Positions 38,107-46,989 of a stretch of 64,000 nucleotides of DNA are shown here, in pieces (position 1 is the first letter of the stretch; each line of letters opens with the position of its first letter). Both the position numbers and the translations under genes were made by a program. The notes under the pieces are model-generated. The model was not told the origin of the DNA. It searched no databases and saw only the letters and a list, made by a program, of their open reading frames with translations. The DNA is from Mycobacterium lehmannii (GTDB lineage Bacteria; Actinomycetota; Actinomycetes; Mycobacteriales; Mycobacteriaceae). The stretch spans positions 310,001 through 374,000 of the forward strand of contig NZ_NKCN01000001.1 of the NCBI RefSeq assembly GCF_002245535.1, in the 5' to 3' direction.

Positions 38107-38595
38107 ATGAAAAGCAGGGGGGTGACCGCGGCGGCGTCCGTCCTCGCGGCAGGCATGGTCGCGGTGGGGATTGCGGCCCCCGCGTACGGCACCGACCAGA
38201 TCACGGCCAACGCGGTCGGCACGTACGACGCTGTCTACGAGTGGGGCACCAGGACGTGGGTGGTCACCCCCTGCGACGGCGATGCCTTCCAGTGTGTGTA
38301 CGTCACCCAGTACCACGCCGACGACGTCGAGCGGAAGTCGCCGTCATGGAGCGGGAACGCGTATTGGCAGGTCGGCTGGTGGATCATGAGGGGAGTGTTG
38401 GACCGAAACGCGGTCACGTGCGAAGACGGCTCGCAACACGACCTGGTCATGAACTACGCGTGGGACGCCGCGAGCGGGAAGGCGATCCGGTCCTTCCACG
38501 ACCCCGGCCTGTGCGGTGAGGCCGGAAACGGCGCCAATGAATTCACGCTCCACAGGATCGGCCCGCCGCCACCACCGCCGCCGCTACCTGCGTAG
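38107..38595 (+). CDS. Small secreted protein
   Basis: This 162-residue protein has a clear Sec signal (MKSRGVTAAASVLAAGMVAVG, cleavage after APAYG). The mature beta-rich domain of about 115 residues has paired cysteines (TPCDGDAFQCVYV, VTCEDGS, GLCGEAG), followed by a polyproline tail. It resembles small secreted mycobacterial proteins of unknown role that begin TYDAVYEWGTRTWVVTPC. AAAGGAG precedes ATG 38107. It converges with sigA three bases away. Confidence 0.75.
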   Translation: MKSRGVTAAASVLAAGMVAVGIAAPAYGTDQITANAVGTYDAVYEWGTRTWVVTPCDGDAFQCVYVTQYHADDVERKSPSWSGNAYWQVGWWIMRGVLDRNAVTCEDGSQHDLVMNYAWDAASGKAIRSFHDPGLCGEAGNGANEFTLHRIGPPPPPPPLPA

Positions 38596-38598
38596 GCG

Positions 38599-40095
38599 TC
38601 AGTCCAGGTAGTCGCGCAGAACCTGAGAACGGCTCGGGTGGCGCAACTTTGACATGGTCTTCGACTCGATCTGGCGGATGCGCTCGCGCGTAACCCCGTA
38701 CACCTGACCGATCTCGTCGAGCGTGCGCGGCTGACCGTCGGTGAGCCCGAACCGCAGCCGCACCACGCCGGCTTCACGCTCGGACAGCGTCTCCAGAACC
38801 GACTGCAGCTGATCCTGCAGCAGCGTGAACGACACCGCGTCCACGGCCACCACGGCCTCGGAATCCTCGATGAAATCGCCCAGCTGCGAATCGCCCTCGT
38901 CGCCGATGGTCTGGTCCAACGAGATCGGCTCACGGGCGTACTGCTGGATCTCCAGCACCTTCTCCGGCGTGATGTCCATCTCCTTGGCCAGCTCTTCGGG
39001 AGTGGGCTCGCGGCCCAGGTCCTGGAGCAGCTCACGCTGGATGCGGCCGAGCTTGTTGATCACCTCGACCATATGCACGGGGATGCGGATGGTGCGGGCC
39101 TGGTCGGCCATCGCGCGGGTGATCGCCTGGCGGATCCACCAGGTGGCATAGGTGGAGAACTTGTAGCCCTTGGTGTAGTCGAACTTCTCGACGGCGCGGA
39201 TCAGGCCCAGGTTGCCTTCCTGGATGAGGTCGAGGAAGGCCATGCCGCGACCCGTGTAACGCTTGGCCAGCGATACCACCAGACGCAGGTTCGCTTCCAG
39301 CAGATGGTTTTTCGCGCGGTCGCCGTCGCGGCAGATCCACATCATGTCGCGGCGCTGCGCGGCGGGCAGCTTCTCGCCCTTCTCGGCGAGTTCGGCCATC
39401 AACTGAGTCGCGTACAACCCGGCCTCGATGCGCTTGGCGAGCTCGACCTCTTCCTCGGCGTTGAGCAGCGCGACCTTGCCGATCTGCTTGAGGTAGGCGC
39501 GCACCGAGTCGGCCGATGCGGTCAGTTCGGCGTCCTTACGGGCCTGCCGGAGCGCCTCGGATTCCTCTTCGTCCCAGACGAAGTCGCCGGATGCCTTGTC
39601 CTTCTCCGACGGCTCGGCGATCTCGTCGTCCTCCGCGACGGCCTCGGCGTCGGCTTCGGCGGCGGGCGCGTCGCCCTCGGCGGCCTCCGCACTCTCCTCG
39701 GCGGGTTCCTCCTCGACCTCGAGATCCGCCAGGTCGATATCGGTGTCTTCGACCGCGAGGTCCTCGCCGGGCTCGGCTTCGATGTCGTCGGTCTCGAGGT
39801 CGTCGGCCTCGGCGTCGACCTTGGTGTTGTCGGGCTCGGCAGCGGTGGCCTTCTTGGCGCGACCGCGGGGTGCGGCGGTCTTGGCGGCCTTCGAAGCCTT
39901 GGCCGGTGCCTTGCCTGTCGTGCTTGCCTTGGCGGCGGTCTTGGCGGGCGCCTTGGTGGCGCGGGTCTTTGCGGCCTTCTTGGCCGGCGCCGTCCCGTTA
40001 GCCGACTTCGCCGCGGTCTTCTTGGCGGGGGCGGTTTTGGTAGCGGTGCGCTTCACCGGCTCATCGGTTGCCGGGCTTGCCTTTGTCGCTGCCAC
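38599..40095 (-). CDS. sigA: Primary sigma factor SigA
   Basis: This is the essential housekeeping sigma factor, 498 residues. The first 160 or so residues are a low-complexity extension, Lys/Ala/Thr-rich then strongly acidic, typical of mycobacterial SigA. Conserved regions 1.2 to 4.2 follow: [56 protein letters not shown] and [20 protein letters not shown] choose GTG 40095, six bases after AAGGAAAGG; the GTG at 40101 is too close to that site. Confidence 0.97.
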   Translation of the reverse strand: MAATKASPATDEPVKRTATKTAPAKKTAAKSANGTAPAKKAAKTRATKAPAKTAAKASTTGKAPAKASKAAKTAAPRGRAKKATAAEPDNTKVDAEADDLETDDIEAEPGEDLAVEDTDIDLADLEVEEEPAEESAEAAEGDAPAAEADAEAVAEDDEIAEPSEKDKASGDFVWDEEESEALRQARKDAELTASADSVRAYLKQIGKVALLNAEEEVELAKRIEAGLYATQLMAELAEKGEKLPAAQRRDMMWICRDGDRAKNHLLEANLRLVVSLAKRYTGRGMAFLDLIQEGNLGLIRAVEKFDYTKGYKFSTYATWWIRQAITRAMADQARTIRIPVHMVEVINKLGRIQRELLQDLGREPTPEELAKEMDITPEKVLEIQQYAREPISLDQTIGDEGDSQLGDFIEDSEAVVAVDAVSFTLLQDQLQSVLETLSEREAGVVRLRFGLTDGQPRTLDEIGQVYGVTRERIRQIESKTMSKLRHPSRSQVLRDYLD

Positions 40096-40213
40096 GTACA
40101 CCCTTTCCTTGTGCTACCTCATCACGGGCAGGGTAAGCCCCATCGATGAGCGTCGGCTGTCGAATAATGGCGGTTGATAATCGTCGCTATCCAGGCTGCG
40201 GCCGCCGTCGACC

Positions 40214-40219
40214 ATTGTA
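40214..40219 (-). promoter_or_regulatory. Candidate sigA -10 element
   Basis: TACAAT on the minus strand lies in the ppgK-sigA gap about 120 bases before the sigA start. A convincing -35 was not found. It would give sigA a long leader independent of ppgK. Confidence 0.4.
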
Positions 40220-40267
40220 ACGACAGTGTGCGAGAACGCCGCCTCCAGCGGCAAATCCCGGGCGTGG

Positions 40268-41074
40268 CTACTTGGCGGTAGCTGTGACATCCACCTCAGC
40301 GGCCATCGCGGCGCCCACGATGCCCGCCGTGTTCTGCAGAGCCGCGGCCACCACCGGCGTGCGGTTCTTCAGCAGCGGAATCCATTTATCGGCCTTGCGG
40401 CTGATGCCGCCGCCGGCGATGAACAGGTCCGGCCAGATCGCGTTTTCGACCGCTACCAGCACCTTCGTCACCTCGACGGTCCAGCGCTCGTAGTTCCAGC
40501 CCTTGCGTTCCTTCACCGACGACGCGGCGCGATGCTCGGCTTCCTTGCCGCCGACCTCGAGATGACCGAACTCGGTGTTGGGCAGCAGCGCGCCGTTGTG
40601 GATCACCGCCGAACCGATTCCGGTGCCGAAGGTCAGCAGCACGATCACCCCGGTGTTGTCCCGGCCCGCGCCGAACTTCTCCTCGGCCAGCCCGGCCGCG
40701 TCGGCGTCGTTGAGAACCGTGACCGGCTGTCCGTCGAGCGCGTTGCTGTAGAACTCGCTGGCGTTGCTGCCGATCCATTCTTTGTCGACGTTGGCCGCGG
40801 TGCGCACGATCCCGTCGGTGACCACGCCGGGGTAGGTGACGCCGACCTTCTCGGTCCAGCCGAATTCCCGGACCACGGCCGCGACCGTCTTGCTGACCGC
40901 CTCGGGAGTCGCGGGCTGGGGGGTCGCCAGCTTGAATCGCTCGCCGATCAACTGGCCGGTGTTCAGGTCGACGATTCCGCCCTTGACGCCGCTGCCACCG
41001 ACGTCGATTCCGAATCCGCGTCGCTGGCTCCCGTTTGCGCTCTGGGTGACGGGTGGTGAATTGGTCGCGGTCAT
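40268..41074 (-). CDS. ppgK: Polyphosphate glucokinase PpgK
   Basis: PpgK phosphorylates glucose using inorganic polyphosphate or ATP. The 268-residue ROK/ASKHA-fold enzyme has phosphate 1 motif GIDVGGSGVKGG, the LLTFGTGIGSAV adenosine/phosphate motif, and catalytic Asp in VLNDADAAG. KERKGWNYERW and GGGISRKADKWIP are typical of polyphosphate-dependent members. It lies upstream of sigA on the same strand, 172 bases away, a synteny conserved in mycobacteria. Confidence 0.95.
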   Translation of the reverse strand: MTATNSPPVTQSANGSQRRGFGIDVGGSGVKGGIVDLNTGQLIGERFKLATPQPATPEAVSKTVAAVVREFGWTEKVGVTYPGVVTDGIVRTAANVDKEWIGSNASEFYSNALDGQPVTVLNDADAAGLAEEKFGAGRDNTGVIVLLTFGTGIGSAVIHNGALLPNTEFGHLEVGGKEAEHRAASSVKERKGWNYERWTVEVTKVLVAVENAIWPDLFIAGGGISRKADKWIPLLKNRTPVVAAALQNTAGIVGAAMAAEVDVTATAK

Positions 41075-41209
41075 GAGCGCTCCTCTACTCCGGGCAGGCG
41101 TGCCGCAGCCACGTCATGCGCCCCACACCTTAGTGGTTCGAAAGTGGCTGCGCGGGCCTGTCGGAGACAGTCGGCGACAGCGACGACCGAAACGTGCTGC
41201 GATGGGGGC

Positions 41210-42058
41210 ATGCCCGACAACGACGCCGATCCCATCCTGCTGCGCTCGGTCGCCGAGCAGCTGGCCACCGAAGCGGCTGCCTTCGTACGGCAGCGCCGTG
41301 CTGAGGTTTTCGGCGGCCCCGGCTCGTCGAGCGACGATTCGGGGCTGCGGACCAAGAGCTCGCCCACCGACCCCGTCACCGTCGTCGACACCGAAACCGA
41401 GCGACTGATCCGCGACAGGCTGGCAGAGCTGCGGCCCGGTGAGCATGTGCTCGGCGAAGAGGAGGGCGGAACCCCCGCGCACGGGGACGACCTCACCTGG
41501 GTGCTCGATCCGATCGACGGCACAGTCAACTTCGTCTACGGGCTGGAGGCCTACGCGGTGTCGGTGGCCGTGCAACGCGGCGGCAGATCGGTGGCCGGTG
41601 CGGTCGCGAATGTGCCCGCCGGCGCGGTGTACTCGGCTGCGCTCGGCCACGGCGCCTCTCTGCGCGACGCCGACGGCACCGCATCGCTGCACACCAGCGG
41701 CGCCGACGATCTGTCAATGTCGTTGTTGGGTACGGGTTTTTCGTACGACCGCGAACAGCGGGCCCGGCAGGCCGCGGTGTTGACGCGGGTCCTTCCCGAA
41801 GTGCGCGACGTGCGCCGGATCGGGTCGTGCGCACTGGACCTGTGCATGGTGGCTGCGGGTCAACTGGACGCGTATTACGAGGACGGCGTCCACCTGTGGG
41901 ACTGGGCGGCTGGAGCGCTGATCGCCGCCGAGGCCGGGGCCACGCTGCGGTTGCCGCAGGGGAGCGGGGCGACGGGCGGGCCGGGGTTCATCACGGCCGC
42001 CGCACCGGGCGTTGCGGGCGCCCTGGACGACGTACTGCGCGGCGCGGGCGCACCGTAG
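41210..42058 (+). CDS. suhB: Inositol-monophosphatase family protein SuhB
   Basis: This 282-residue Mg-dependent inositol monophosphatase family enzyme has EEEGG near 83-87, the metal-binding DPIDGTVNF at 100-108 and the second signature WDWAAGALIAAEAGA near residue 230. In mycobacteria it supplies inositol for phosphatidylinositol, LAM and mycothiol. ATG 41210 is used. Its last codons, GAP-stop, are the first copy of a 25-bp tandem repeat that runs on beyond the gene. Confidence 0.93.
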   Translation: MPDNDADPILLRSVAEQLATEAAAFVRQRRAEVFGGPGSSSDDSGLRTKSSPTDPVTVVDTETERLIRDRLAELRPGEHVLGEEEGGTPAHGDDLTWVLDPIDGTVNFVYGLEAYAVSVAVQRGGRSVAGAVANVPAGAVYSAALGHGASLRDADGTASLHTSGADDLSMSLLGTGFSYDREQRARQAAVLTRVLPEVRDVRRIGSCALDLCMVAAGQLDAYYEDGVHLWDWAAGALIAAEAGATLRLPQGSGATGGPGFITAAAPGVAGALDDVLRGAGAP

Positions 42059-42120
42059 AACCGGCTGCGCGGGCGCACCGTAGGACCGGCTGCGCGATCG
42101 CACCGTAGGACCGGCTGCGC
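42046..42120. repeat. Three 25-bp tandem repeats at the suhB 3' end
   Basis: Units at 42046-42070, 42071-42095 and 42096-42120 share GCACCGTAGRACCGGCTGCGC (R = A or G). The first two begin GGGC and the third GATC, and a partial fourth GATCGCGG follows. The suhB stop TAG is inside unit 1. The array fills the gap before the convergent cei stop and looks like a VNTR. Confidence 0.9.
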
Positions 42121-42129
42121 GATCGCGGC

Positions 42130-42786
42130 TCAGCAGGTCCCCGAGTGGATCTTCGACAGCAGCGACGAGTCGGACGCCTGTGTGGCGTCGGGGCGCAGGC
42201 TCGCCAGCACGGCCTCGATGTCGTCGCTGCTGCTCAACTCCGTGAACTCGGTGCCGAGAGCCAGATCGACGCTGTCGTCGCCGCGCTCGTCCTGAAAAAG
42301 TTCGGTGCACGGCGCCACCAGCCACACCGCGGCGGCCGCGGCCCGTCCGGCTTCCCCGAACCGGATCTGACCCTGGCATTCCAGCCGCGCCGTCGCGTAG
42401 ATCGGATCGTTCGCCGCGGTCGGTTCGGCGAAGCCGAGGTCCTTCAGCGCGCTGGCCACCTCGGCGGCCTGACCACCTTGACCGCTGGCGTTGAGGACCC
42501 TGATCTTCGTGTCGGCGAGGCGGGCGGGGCTCACGTCGACCATGTCGGCGCGCGACACCTGCTCACCCAGCGTCGGAGCGGGGGCGTTGGGATCACTGGG
42601 CGCAGGCGGCGGATTGCACACGGCGGCCTCCGGCACGTCGGCGGGGCGGTTCAGGGCGATGACCCACACCATCAACGTCACCACCGAGAGGGCGACGAAC
42701 AACAGGATGGCGGGCAGAAAGTTGCGCCGCCGGAAGGGGCGACCGTGTTCGTCGAACGCGGTTCCCTCTGTGATTTGCGCGACCAC
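42130..42786 (-). CDS. cei: Cell envelope integrity protein Cei (Rv2700-like, LytR_C domain)
   Basis: This 218-residue protein has a short cytoplasmic N-terminus (RPFRRRNFLPAILLF), one membrane helix and an exported alpha/beta domain of LytR_C type (IRVLNASGQGGQAAEVASALKDLGF). Four exported cysteines (VCNPP, LECQG, APCTE, SGTC) could make two disulfides. The M. tuberculosis homologue is needed for envelope integrity and virulence. The start is GTG 42786, with a leaderless-type -10 upstream. Confidence 0.9.
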   Translation of the reverse strand: MVAQITEGTAFDEHGRPFRRRNFLPAILLFVALSVVTLMVWVIALNRPADVPEAAVCNPPPAPSDPNAPAPTLGEQVSRADMVDVSPARLADTKIRVLNASGQGGQAAEVASALKDLGFAEPTAANDPIYATARLECQGQIRFGEAGRAAAAAVWLVAPCTELFQDERGDDSVDLALGTEFTELSSSDDIEAVLASLRPDATQASDSSLLSKIHSGTC

Positions 42787-42792
42787 GCCTGC

Positions 42793-42798
42793 ACTCTA
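42793..42798 (-). promoter_or_regulatory. -10 element of a probable leaderless cei mRNA
   Basis: On the minus strand TAGAGT lies six bases before GTG 42786. It supports this start and a leaderless transcript. Confidence 0.45.
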
Positions 42799-42951
42799 AA
42801 GCCCCTGTTCCTGCGTTCCGCGCGTGGTACGAGGCCACATGTGACATAAATCACAGTGCAACGGGTACTCATACGGGCACGAATCGTTTGGCGGATGCGT
42901 TCGACGCTGGTACAAAGCTCTGCTGCACAAGGTTTATTCGGAGGGGACACG

Positions 42952-43254
42952 ATGGCTACCGATTACGACGCCCCACGGCGCACCGAGACCGATGACGTCT
43001 CGGAAGATTCGCTCGAAGAGTTGAAGGCGCGGCGTAACGAGGCCCAGTCGGCGGTCGTCGACGTCGACGAGTCGGAGTCCGCCGAGTCCTTCGAATTGCC
43101 CGGCGCCGACCTGTCCGGCGAAGAGCTGTCGGTACGCGTGGTCCCCAAGCAGGCCGACGAGTTCACCTGCTCGAGCTGCTTCCTTGTCCACCACCGCAGC
43201 CGTCTGGCCAGCGAGAAGAACGGCATGATGATCTGTTCGGACTGCGCTGCCTGA
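42952..43254 (+). CDS. DUF4193 zinc-ribbon protein (Rv2699c-like)
   Basis: This 100-residue actinobacterial protein has an acidic N-terminal two-thirds and a C-terminal four-cysteine ribbon (FTCSSCFLVHHRSRLA...MICSDCAA). The arrangement recalls RNA-polymerase-binding or transcription-accessory zinc ribbons, but function is unknown. A strong GGAGGGG site precedes the ATG. It is highly conserved in mycobacteria and diverges from cei. Confidence 0.87.
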   Translation: MATDYDAPRRTETDDVSEDSLEELKARRNEAQSAVVDVDESESAESFELPGADLSGEELSVRVVPKQADEFTCSSCFLVHHRSRLASEKNGMMICSDCAA

Positions 43255-43271
43255 CAGCGCTGCCGAGCGGT

Positions 43272-43748
43272 TCAACTGTTCAGCGCCGCCAGCACCCTCT
43301 CCGGCTGACGGCAACTGACCAGCCAATACGGCGTCGGATCGTCCGGATCGTCGAGCACCACCAGAACCATCGGGCCCACCCACGCCCGATGAACGACGTA
43401 GGCGGCCGGATCCAGTTGGCGCCCCAGCGCCGCGGACTTCGCGCTGCGCGGCACCTTGGCCGACCGGGTGATCACGTTGGCGGGCAGATGCGCGGGACCA
43501 GCCCACAGCTCGGTGCCACCGGGCCCGCTGACGACCCGCACCTCCGTACGGCCCAGCCATAACAAGACGACGGCGGCGACAGGCAACAGCACTGCGTACG
43601 GCAACCATTCGAGTATGCCGGGAATGCCCATGTTGATCTCGAGCGCGATGAGCGCCGCGAGACCCAGACCGGGCGGCCACCACCACCACGGGACCCAGAG
43701 CCGCTCGCGGTAGCGAACGGATTGCGTCGTGGCGCGCGTGTCGGACAC
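43272..43748 (-). CDS. DUF3093 membrane protein (Rv2698-like)
   Basis: This 158-residue protein has two N-terminal membrane helices ([18 protein letters not shown] and [17 protein letters not shown]) and a soluble domain with [17 protein letters not shown] and [16 protein letters not shown]. Function is unknown. GTG 43748 starts the protein at the conserved [15 protein letters not shown] region; longer frames overlap dut. It diverges tightly from dut, so both promoters lie in about 25 bases. Confidence 0.82.
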   Translation of the reverse strand: MSDTRATTQSVRYRERLWVPWWWWPPGLGLAALIALEINMGIPGILEWLPYAVLLPVAAVVLLWLGRTEVRVVSGPGGTELWAGPAHLPANVITRSAKVPRSAKSAALGRQLDPAAYVVHRAWVGPMVLVVLDDPDDPTPYWLVSCRQPERVLAALNS

Positions 43749-43759
43749 GCGGCCAAGAG

Positions 43760-43765
43760 TAATCT
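43760..43765 (+). promoter_or_regulatory. -10 element of a probable leaderless dut mRNA
   Basis: TAATCT lies eight bases before GTG 43774. With only 25 bases between the divergent starts, a leaderless dut transcript is the simplest reading. Confidence 0.5.
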
Positions 43766-43773
43766 CTGACGTC

Positions 43774-44238
43774 GTGCCCACTTCTCTGGCGGTCGTGCGC
43801 CTCGATCCCGATCTGCCGATGCCCAGCCGCGCCCATGACGGCGATGCGGGCGTCGACCTCTTCAGCGCGCTCGACGTCGAACTGGCACCCGGTGAGCGCG
43901 CGCTGGTTCCGACGGGTATCGCCGTGGCGATCCCGCACGGGATGGTCGGACTGGTGCATCCCCGCTCGGGTTTGGCTGCCCGCGTAGGGCTTTCGATCGT
44001 CAACAGCCCGGGCACCATCGACGCCGGCTACCGCGGCGAGATCAAGGTTTCGCTGATCAACCTCGATCCGCAGGCACCGATCGTCGTGAACCGCGGGGAC
44101 CGCATCGCTCAGTTGCTGGTCCAGCGGGTAGAACTGCCCGAGCTGGTCGAGGTCACGTCTTTCGACGAGGCTGGTCTCGGTGAAAGCACCCGTGGCGTAG
44201 GTGGCCACGGTTCCTCCGGCGGACATGCGAGTTTGTGA
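43774..44238 (+). CDS. dut: Deoxyuridine 5'-triphosphate nucleotidohydrolase Dut
   Basis: Dut hydrolyses dUTP to dUMP and pyrophosphate, keeping uracil out of DNA and feeding dTMP synthesis. The 154-residue trimeric enzyme has all five motifs: [28 protein letters not shown] with the catalytic Asp and Tyr, RIAQLLVQ, and the C-terminal [12 protein letters not shown] arm. The GTG start gives the family-standard length. The next gene begins two bases after the stop. Confidence 0.96.
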   Translation: MPTSLAVVRLDPDLPMPSRAHDGDAGVDLFSALDVELAPGERALVPTGIAVAIPHGMVGLVHPRSGLAARVGLSIVNSPGTIDAGYRGEIKVSLINLDPQAPIVVNRGDRIAQLLVQRVELPELVEVTSFDEAGLGESTRGVGGHGSSGGHASL

Positions 44239-44239
44239 A

Positions 44240-45016
44240 ATGGCATTCGGTAAACGCAAAGACAACGAGATCGACGATGTCGACGATGTCGCCGGGCAGG
44301 CGACGGCCGACGCGATCGACGACGAACTGGAAGGCCCGTTCGACATCGAGGACTTCGACGACGCCGAGACGGCCGCCGCCGGCCGGCTGGATCTGGGCTC
44401 GGTCCTGATCCCCTTGCCCGCGGGTGGTCAGGTCCAGGTCGAGCTGACGCCGCAGGGCGTGCCCAGCGCGATATGGGTCGTCACTCCGCACGGCCGGTTC
44501 ACCGTTGCCGCGTACGCCGCTCCTAAGAGCAGCGGCCTGTGGCGCGAGATCGCCGCAGAACTCGCCGACTCGCTGCGCAAGGACGGCGCCCAGGTGTCGA
44601 TCAAGGACGGGCCGTGGGGTCGCGAGGTCGTCGGCGTGGCCGCCGCGCAGCAGGGCCAGGCAGCGCAGCAGGGGCAACCCGGTGTGGTGCGCTTCATCGG
44701 CGTCGACGGTTACCGGTGGATGATCCGCTGCGTCGTCAACGGCCCGCAGGAACACATCGACACACTGGCCGCCGAAGCGCGAGAAGCATTGGCCGACACC
44801 GTTGTTCGTCGCGGAGAGACTCCGCTGCCGGTACGCACGCCGCTGGCGGTCGAGCTGCCGGAGCCGATGGCGAACCAGCTGCGCGAGGCCGCCGCGGCGC
44901 AGCAGGCCGCACAGCAGGCGCAACAAGACCAGCAGCCCGGTCAGCAGGCACCGGTCGCGCGCCGCAGCGAACAAGGATCGGCGATGCAGCAGTTGCGGAC
45001 GATCACCGGCGGCTGA
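44240..45016 (+). CDS. DUF3710 protein (Rv2696c-like)
   Basis: This 258-residue actinobacterial DUF3710 protein has an acidic N-terminus (IDDVDDVAGQ...DIEDFDDAE), a conserved core (LDLGSVLIPLPAGGQVQVEL, GVDGYRWMIRCVVNGP) and a Gln/Ala-rich C-terminal tail. The QQAAQQAQQDQQPGQQ run and the internal QQGQAAQQGQ are low-complexity. Function is unknown. ATG 44240 directly follows dut, so the two are probably co-transcribed. Confidence 0.85.
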   Translation: MAFGKRKDNEIDDVDDVAGQATADAIDDELEGPFDIEDFDDAETAAAGRLDLGSVLIPLPAGGQVQVELTPQGVPSAIWVVTPHGRFTVAAYAAPKSSGLWREIAAELADSLRKDGAQVSIKDGPWGREVVGVAAAQQGQAAQQGQPGVVRFIGVDGYRWMIRCVVNGPQEHIDTLAAEAREALADTVVRRGETPLPVRTPLAVELPEPMANQLREAAAAQQAAQQAQQDQQPGQQAPVARRSEQGSAMQQLRTITGG

Positions 45017-45101
45017 TTCGCCGTATTGCCTTAAGGGGTTGCTTCCACGCACCAGGTGCGTGCTATCCACCGGTTAACGCGTGCCACGCCTGACCCCGCC
45101 G

Positions 45102-45800
45102 TCAGGCCTCCAGTAGGGCGGCCACGCACGCGGCTCCCAGCACCGCCGGATCGGCGCCGAATTCGTCGAGCGTGACGGTCCGCAGCGCCGCCTGCGGTGC
45201 CGCGGTCACCCATTCGGCGGCCACCTCGATCGGATGCACGGGATCGTCGCTGGCGGCCGCGACGCCCAGCGGGACGGCCAACCGCGCCAATTCGGCGCGG
45301 GTGGGTGCGACGTAATTCGCCGCCTCCTCCATCGCCTCCGGCAGGGCCGGCCATTGCCCGAGCCACGACCGGGTCAGCTCATCGCCCAGCCACCGCGGGC
45401 TCGACGCCCGCATCGCCGCGCTGGTGGCCGCGAGCCCGTCGCGGCGCAGCAGTTCGGCGGAGTGACGCGCGGCGGCCGCCGCGGGTGCGTGCTGCGGGGA
45501 GCCGCTCCACGCCGGAAGTGCCGCGAGCACCGCAACCGTCCGGCCCGGATGCGCCAGCGCCCACGCCGTGGCGACCGCCGCGCCGATCGACACGCCGCCG
45601 ACGGCGATGGGTCCGCTGCGCGCGGCGTCGTCGAGTGCGTCCCGGTAACCGGCGACGAGCCGGTGCGGCTGAGGCGCCGGTGTGACGAGCGTCGCACCCT
45701 GGGCGTGCAAAGCGGCGGAAAACGCCCGGTAGACGAAGTCGTCGTCGGATCCGGTGCCCGGTAGCAGCACCGTCGTGACGCCGCGCAGAGAGACCGTCAT
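45102..45800 (-). CDS. Alpha/beta hydrolase-fold protein (Rv2695-like)
   Basis: This 232-residue alpha/beta hydrolase has the oxyanion strand TVLLPGTGSDDDFV, the nucleophile elbow VGGVSIGAAVA with Ser, and an acid in AASDDPVHP. The late histidine normally expected is not clear at the C-terminus, so the triad may be incomplete. The substrate is unknown. It converges with the DUF3710 gene, leaving 85 bases between. Confidence 0.78.
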   Translation of the reverse strand: MTVSLRGVTTVLLPGTGSDDDFVYRAFSAALHAQGATLVTPAPQPHRLVAGYRDALDDAARSGPIAVGGVSIGAAVATAWALAHPGRTVAVLAALPAWSGSPQHAPAAAAARHSAELLRRDGLAATSAAMRASSPRWLGDELTRSWLGQWPALPEAMEEAANYVAPTRAELARLAVPLGVAAASDDPVHPIEVAAEWVTAAPQAALRTVTLDEFGADPAVLGAACVAALLEA

Positions 45801-45874
45801 GACCTGATCGTGCCTTGGTCGAAATGCGCCCGGCGTGGCGAGGTGACCCCACGTGGCATCTCGTAACTCACAGG

Positions 45875-45899
45875 GTTAACGTGGCGATTACTTGGGTAG
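45875..45899 (+). promoter_or_regulatory. Candidate SigF-type promoter of the OB-fold gene
   Basis: GTTA (45875-45878), a 15-base spacer and GGGTAG (45894-45899) resemble GTTT-N15-17-GGGTAT with one mismatch in each box. It sits 36 bases ahead of the ATG. Stress control is an inference. Confidence 0.4.
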
Positions 45900-45935
45900 G
45901 TCCAAGGTGCATCTGCGGATAGGTCAGGAGAGGCC

Positions 45936-46307
45936 ATGGCAACGGCCGAAGGGTATCTGCGCCGGCTCACGCGACGGTTGACAGACGACCCCGAGCAACT
46001 CGACGTCGAAGAGCTCAGCGACGAAGCCGCCTCGACCGGCGCCCAGAGAGCGATCGACTGCGAACGCGGTCAGGAAGTGACGATGATCGGCACCCTGCGC
46101 AGCGTCGAATGCAACGGCAAGGCATGCGCCGGCGGCGTGAAGGCCGAGCTGTTCGACGGCACCGATTCGGTGATGCTGGTCTGGCTCGGCCAGCGCCGGA
46201 TCCCGGGTATCGAATCGGGGCGCACCCTCAAGGTGCACGGCCGCGTCGGCAAGCTCGACAACGGCGCCAAGGCCATCTACAACCCGCACTACGAGATCCA
46301 GAAGTGA
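45936..46307 (+). CDS. OB-fold nucleic-acid-binding protein (Rv2694c-like)
   Basis: This 123-residue protein is predicted to contain a single OB fold (VTMIGTLRSVECNGKACAGGVKAELFDGTDSVMLVWLGQRRIPGIESGRTLKVHGRVG). Such small OB proteins bind nucleic acid or serve in complexes; the target is unknown. An AGGAGAGG site precedes the ATG. Its stop overlaps the start of the DUF3159 gene (GTGA), so the two are coupled. Confidence 0.82.
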   Translation: MATAEGYLRRLTRRLTDDPEQLDVEELSDEAASTGAQRAIDCERGQEVTMIGTLRSVECNGKACAGGVKAELFDGTDSVMLVWLGQRRIPGIESGRTLKVHGRVGKLDNGAKAIYNPHYEIQK

Positions 46308-46987
46308 GCGACCCCGGAACCGAACCGGGGCAGCCGAGAACCCAGCAGTCGACGAAGGCCAACGCCGTCCTCGACCAGATGGGCGGGGTCAGCGGTCTGA
46401 TCTACTCGACGTTGCCGGTGGTGGCGTTCGTTCCGATCTCCCAGACCGTCGGGCTCATCCCCGCGATCGTCGCCGCGCTCGGTGTGGCTGGCATCATCCT
46501 CGCGTGGCGGCTCGCTCGGCGGGAGTCGGCGCAGCCCGCGATCTCCGGCTTCTTCGGTGTCGGGATCTGCGCGTTGATCGCCTACGTGATGGGGGAGTCG
46601 AAAGGCTACTTCCTGCTTGGTATTTGGACATCGCTGTTCTGGGCCGCGGTGTTCACCGTGTCGGTGGTGATTCGCCGGCCCGTCGTCGGTTATGTCTGGG
46701 GCTGGGTCAACGGACACGGCCGGGACTGGCGCGGGGTACGCAGGGCGGTGACGGCGTTCGACGTCGCGACGCTGTTCTGGGCGGCGGTGTTCGCCTCCCG
46801 CTTCATCGTCCAGCGGCATCTCTACGACGCCGACCAGACCGGGTGGCTGGGTGTCGCGCGAATCTCGATGGGCTGGCCGTTGACGGCGGTCGCGGCGGTG
46901 GTGACCTATCTGGCGATCCGGACCGCGCAGAAAGCCATCAACGCGCGCGAGTCCCTCGACGAAGCCAACGCCCCGACTGGAGGCTGA
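46304..46987 (+). CDS. DUF3159 membrane protein (Rv2693c-like)
   Basis: This 227-residue protein has about five membrane helices: GLIYSTLPVVAFVPIS, IPAIVAALGVAGIILAW, SGFFGVGICALIAYVMG, a following helix and a C-terminal LTAVAAVVTYLAI. It contains the DUF3159 stretch VVGYVWGWVNGHGRDWR. Function is unknown, possibly transport. GTG 46304 overlaps the OB-fold stop by four bases. It converges on the TrkA-type gene two bases away. Confidence 0.85.
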   Translation: MSDPGTEPGQPRTQQSTKANAVLDQMGGVSGLIYSTLPVVAFVPISQTVGLIPAIVAALGVAGIILAWRLARRESAQPAISGFFGVGICALIAYVMGESKGYFLLGIWTSLFWAAVFTVSVVIRRPVVGYVWGWVNGHGRDWRGVRRAVTAFDVATLFWAAVFASRFIVQRHLYDADQTGWLGVARISMGWPLTAVAAVVTYLAIRTAQKAINARESLDEANAPTGG

Positions 46988-46989
46988 AT

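Noticed and set aside
39073-40149. Forward open frame of 358 codons opposite sigA
   Set aside because: Gly/Leu/Arg-rich antisense shadow; sigA on the other strand has every sigma region.
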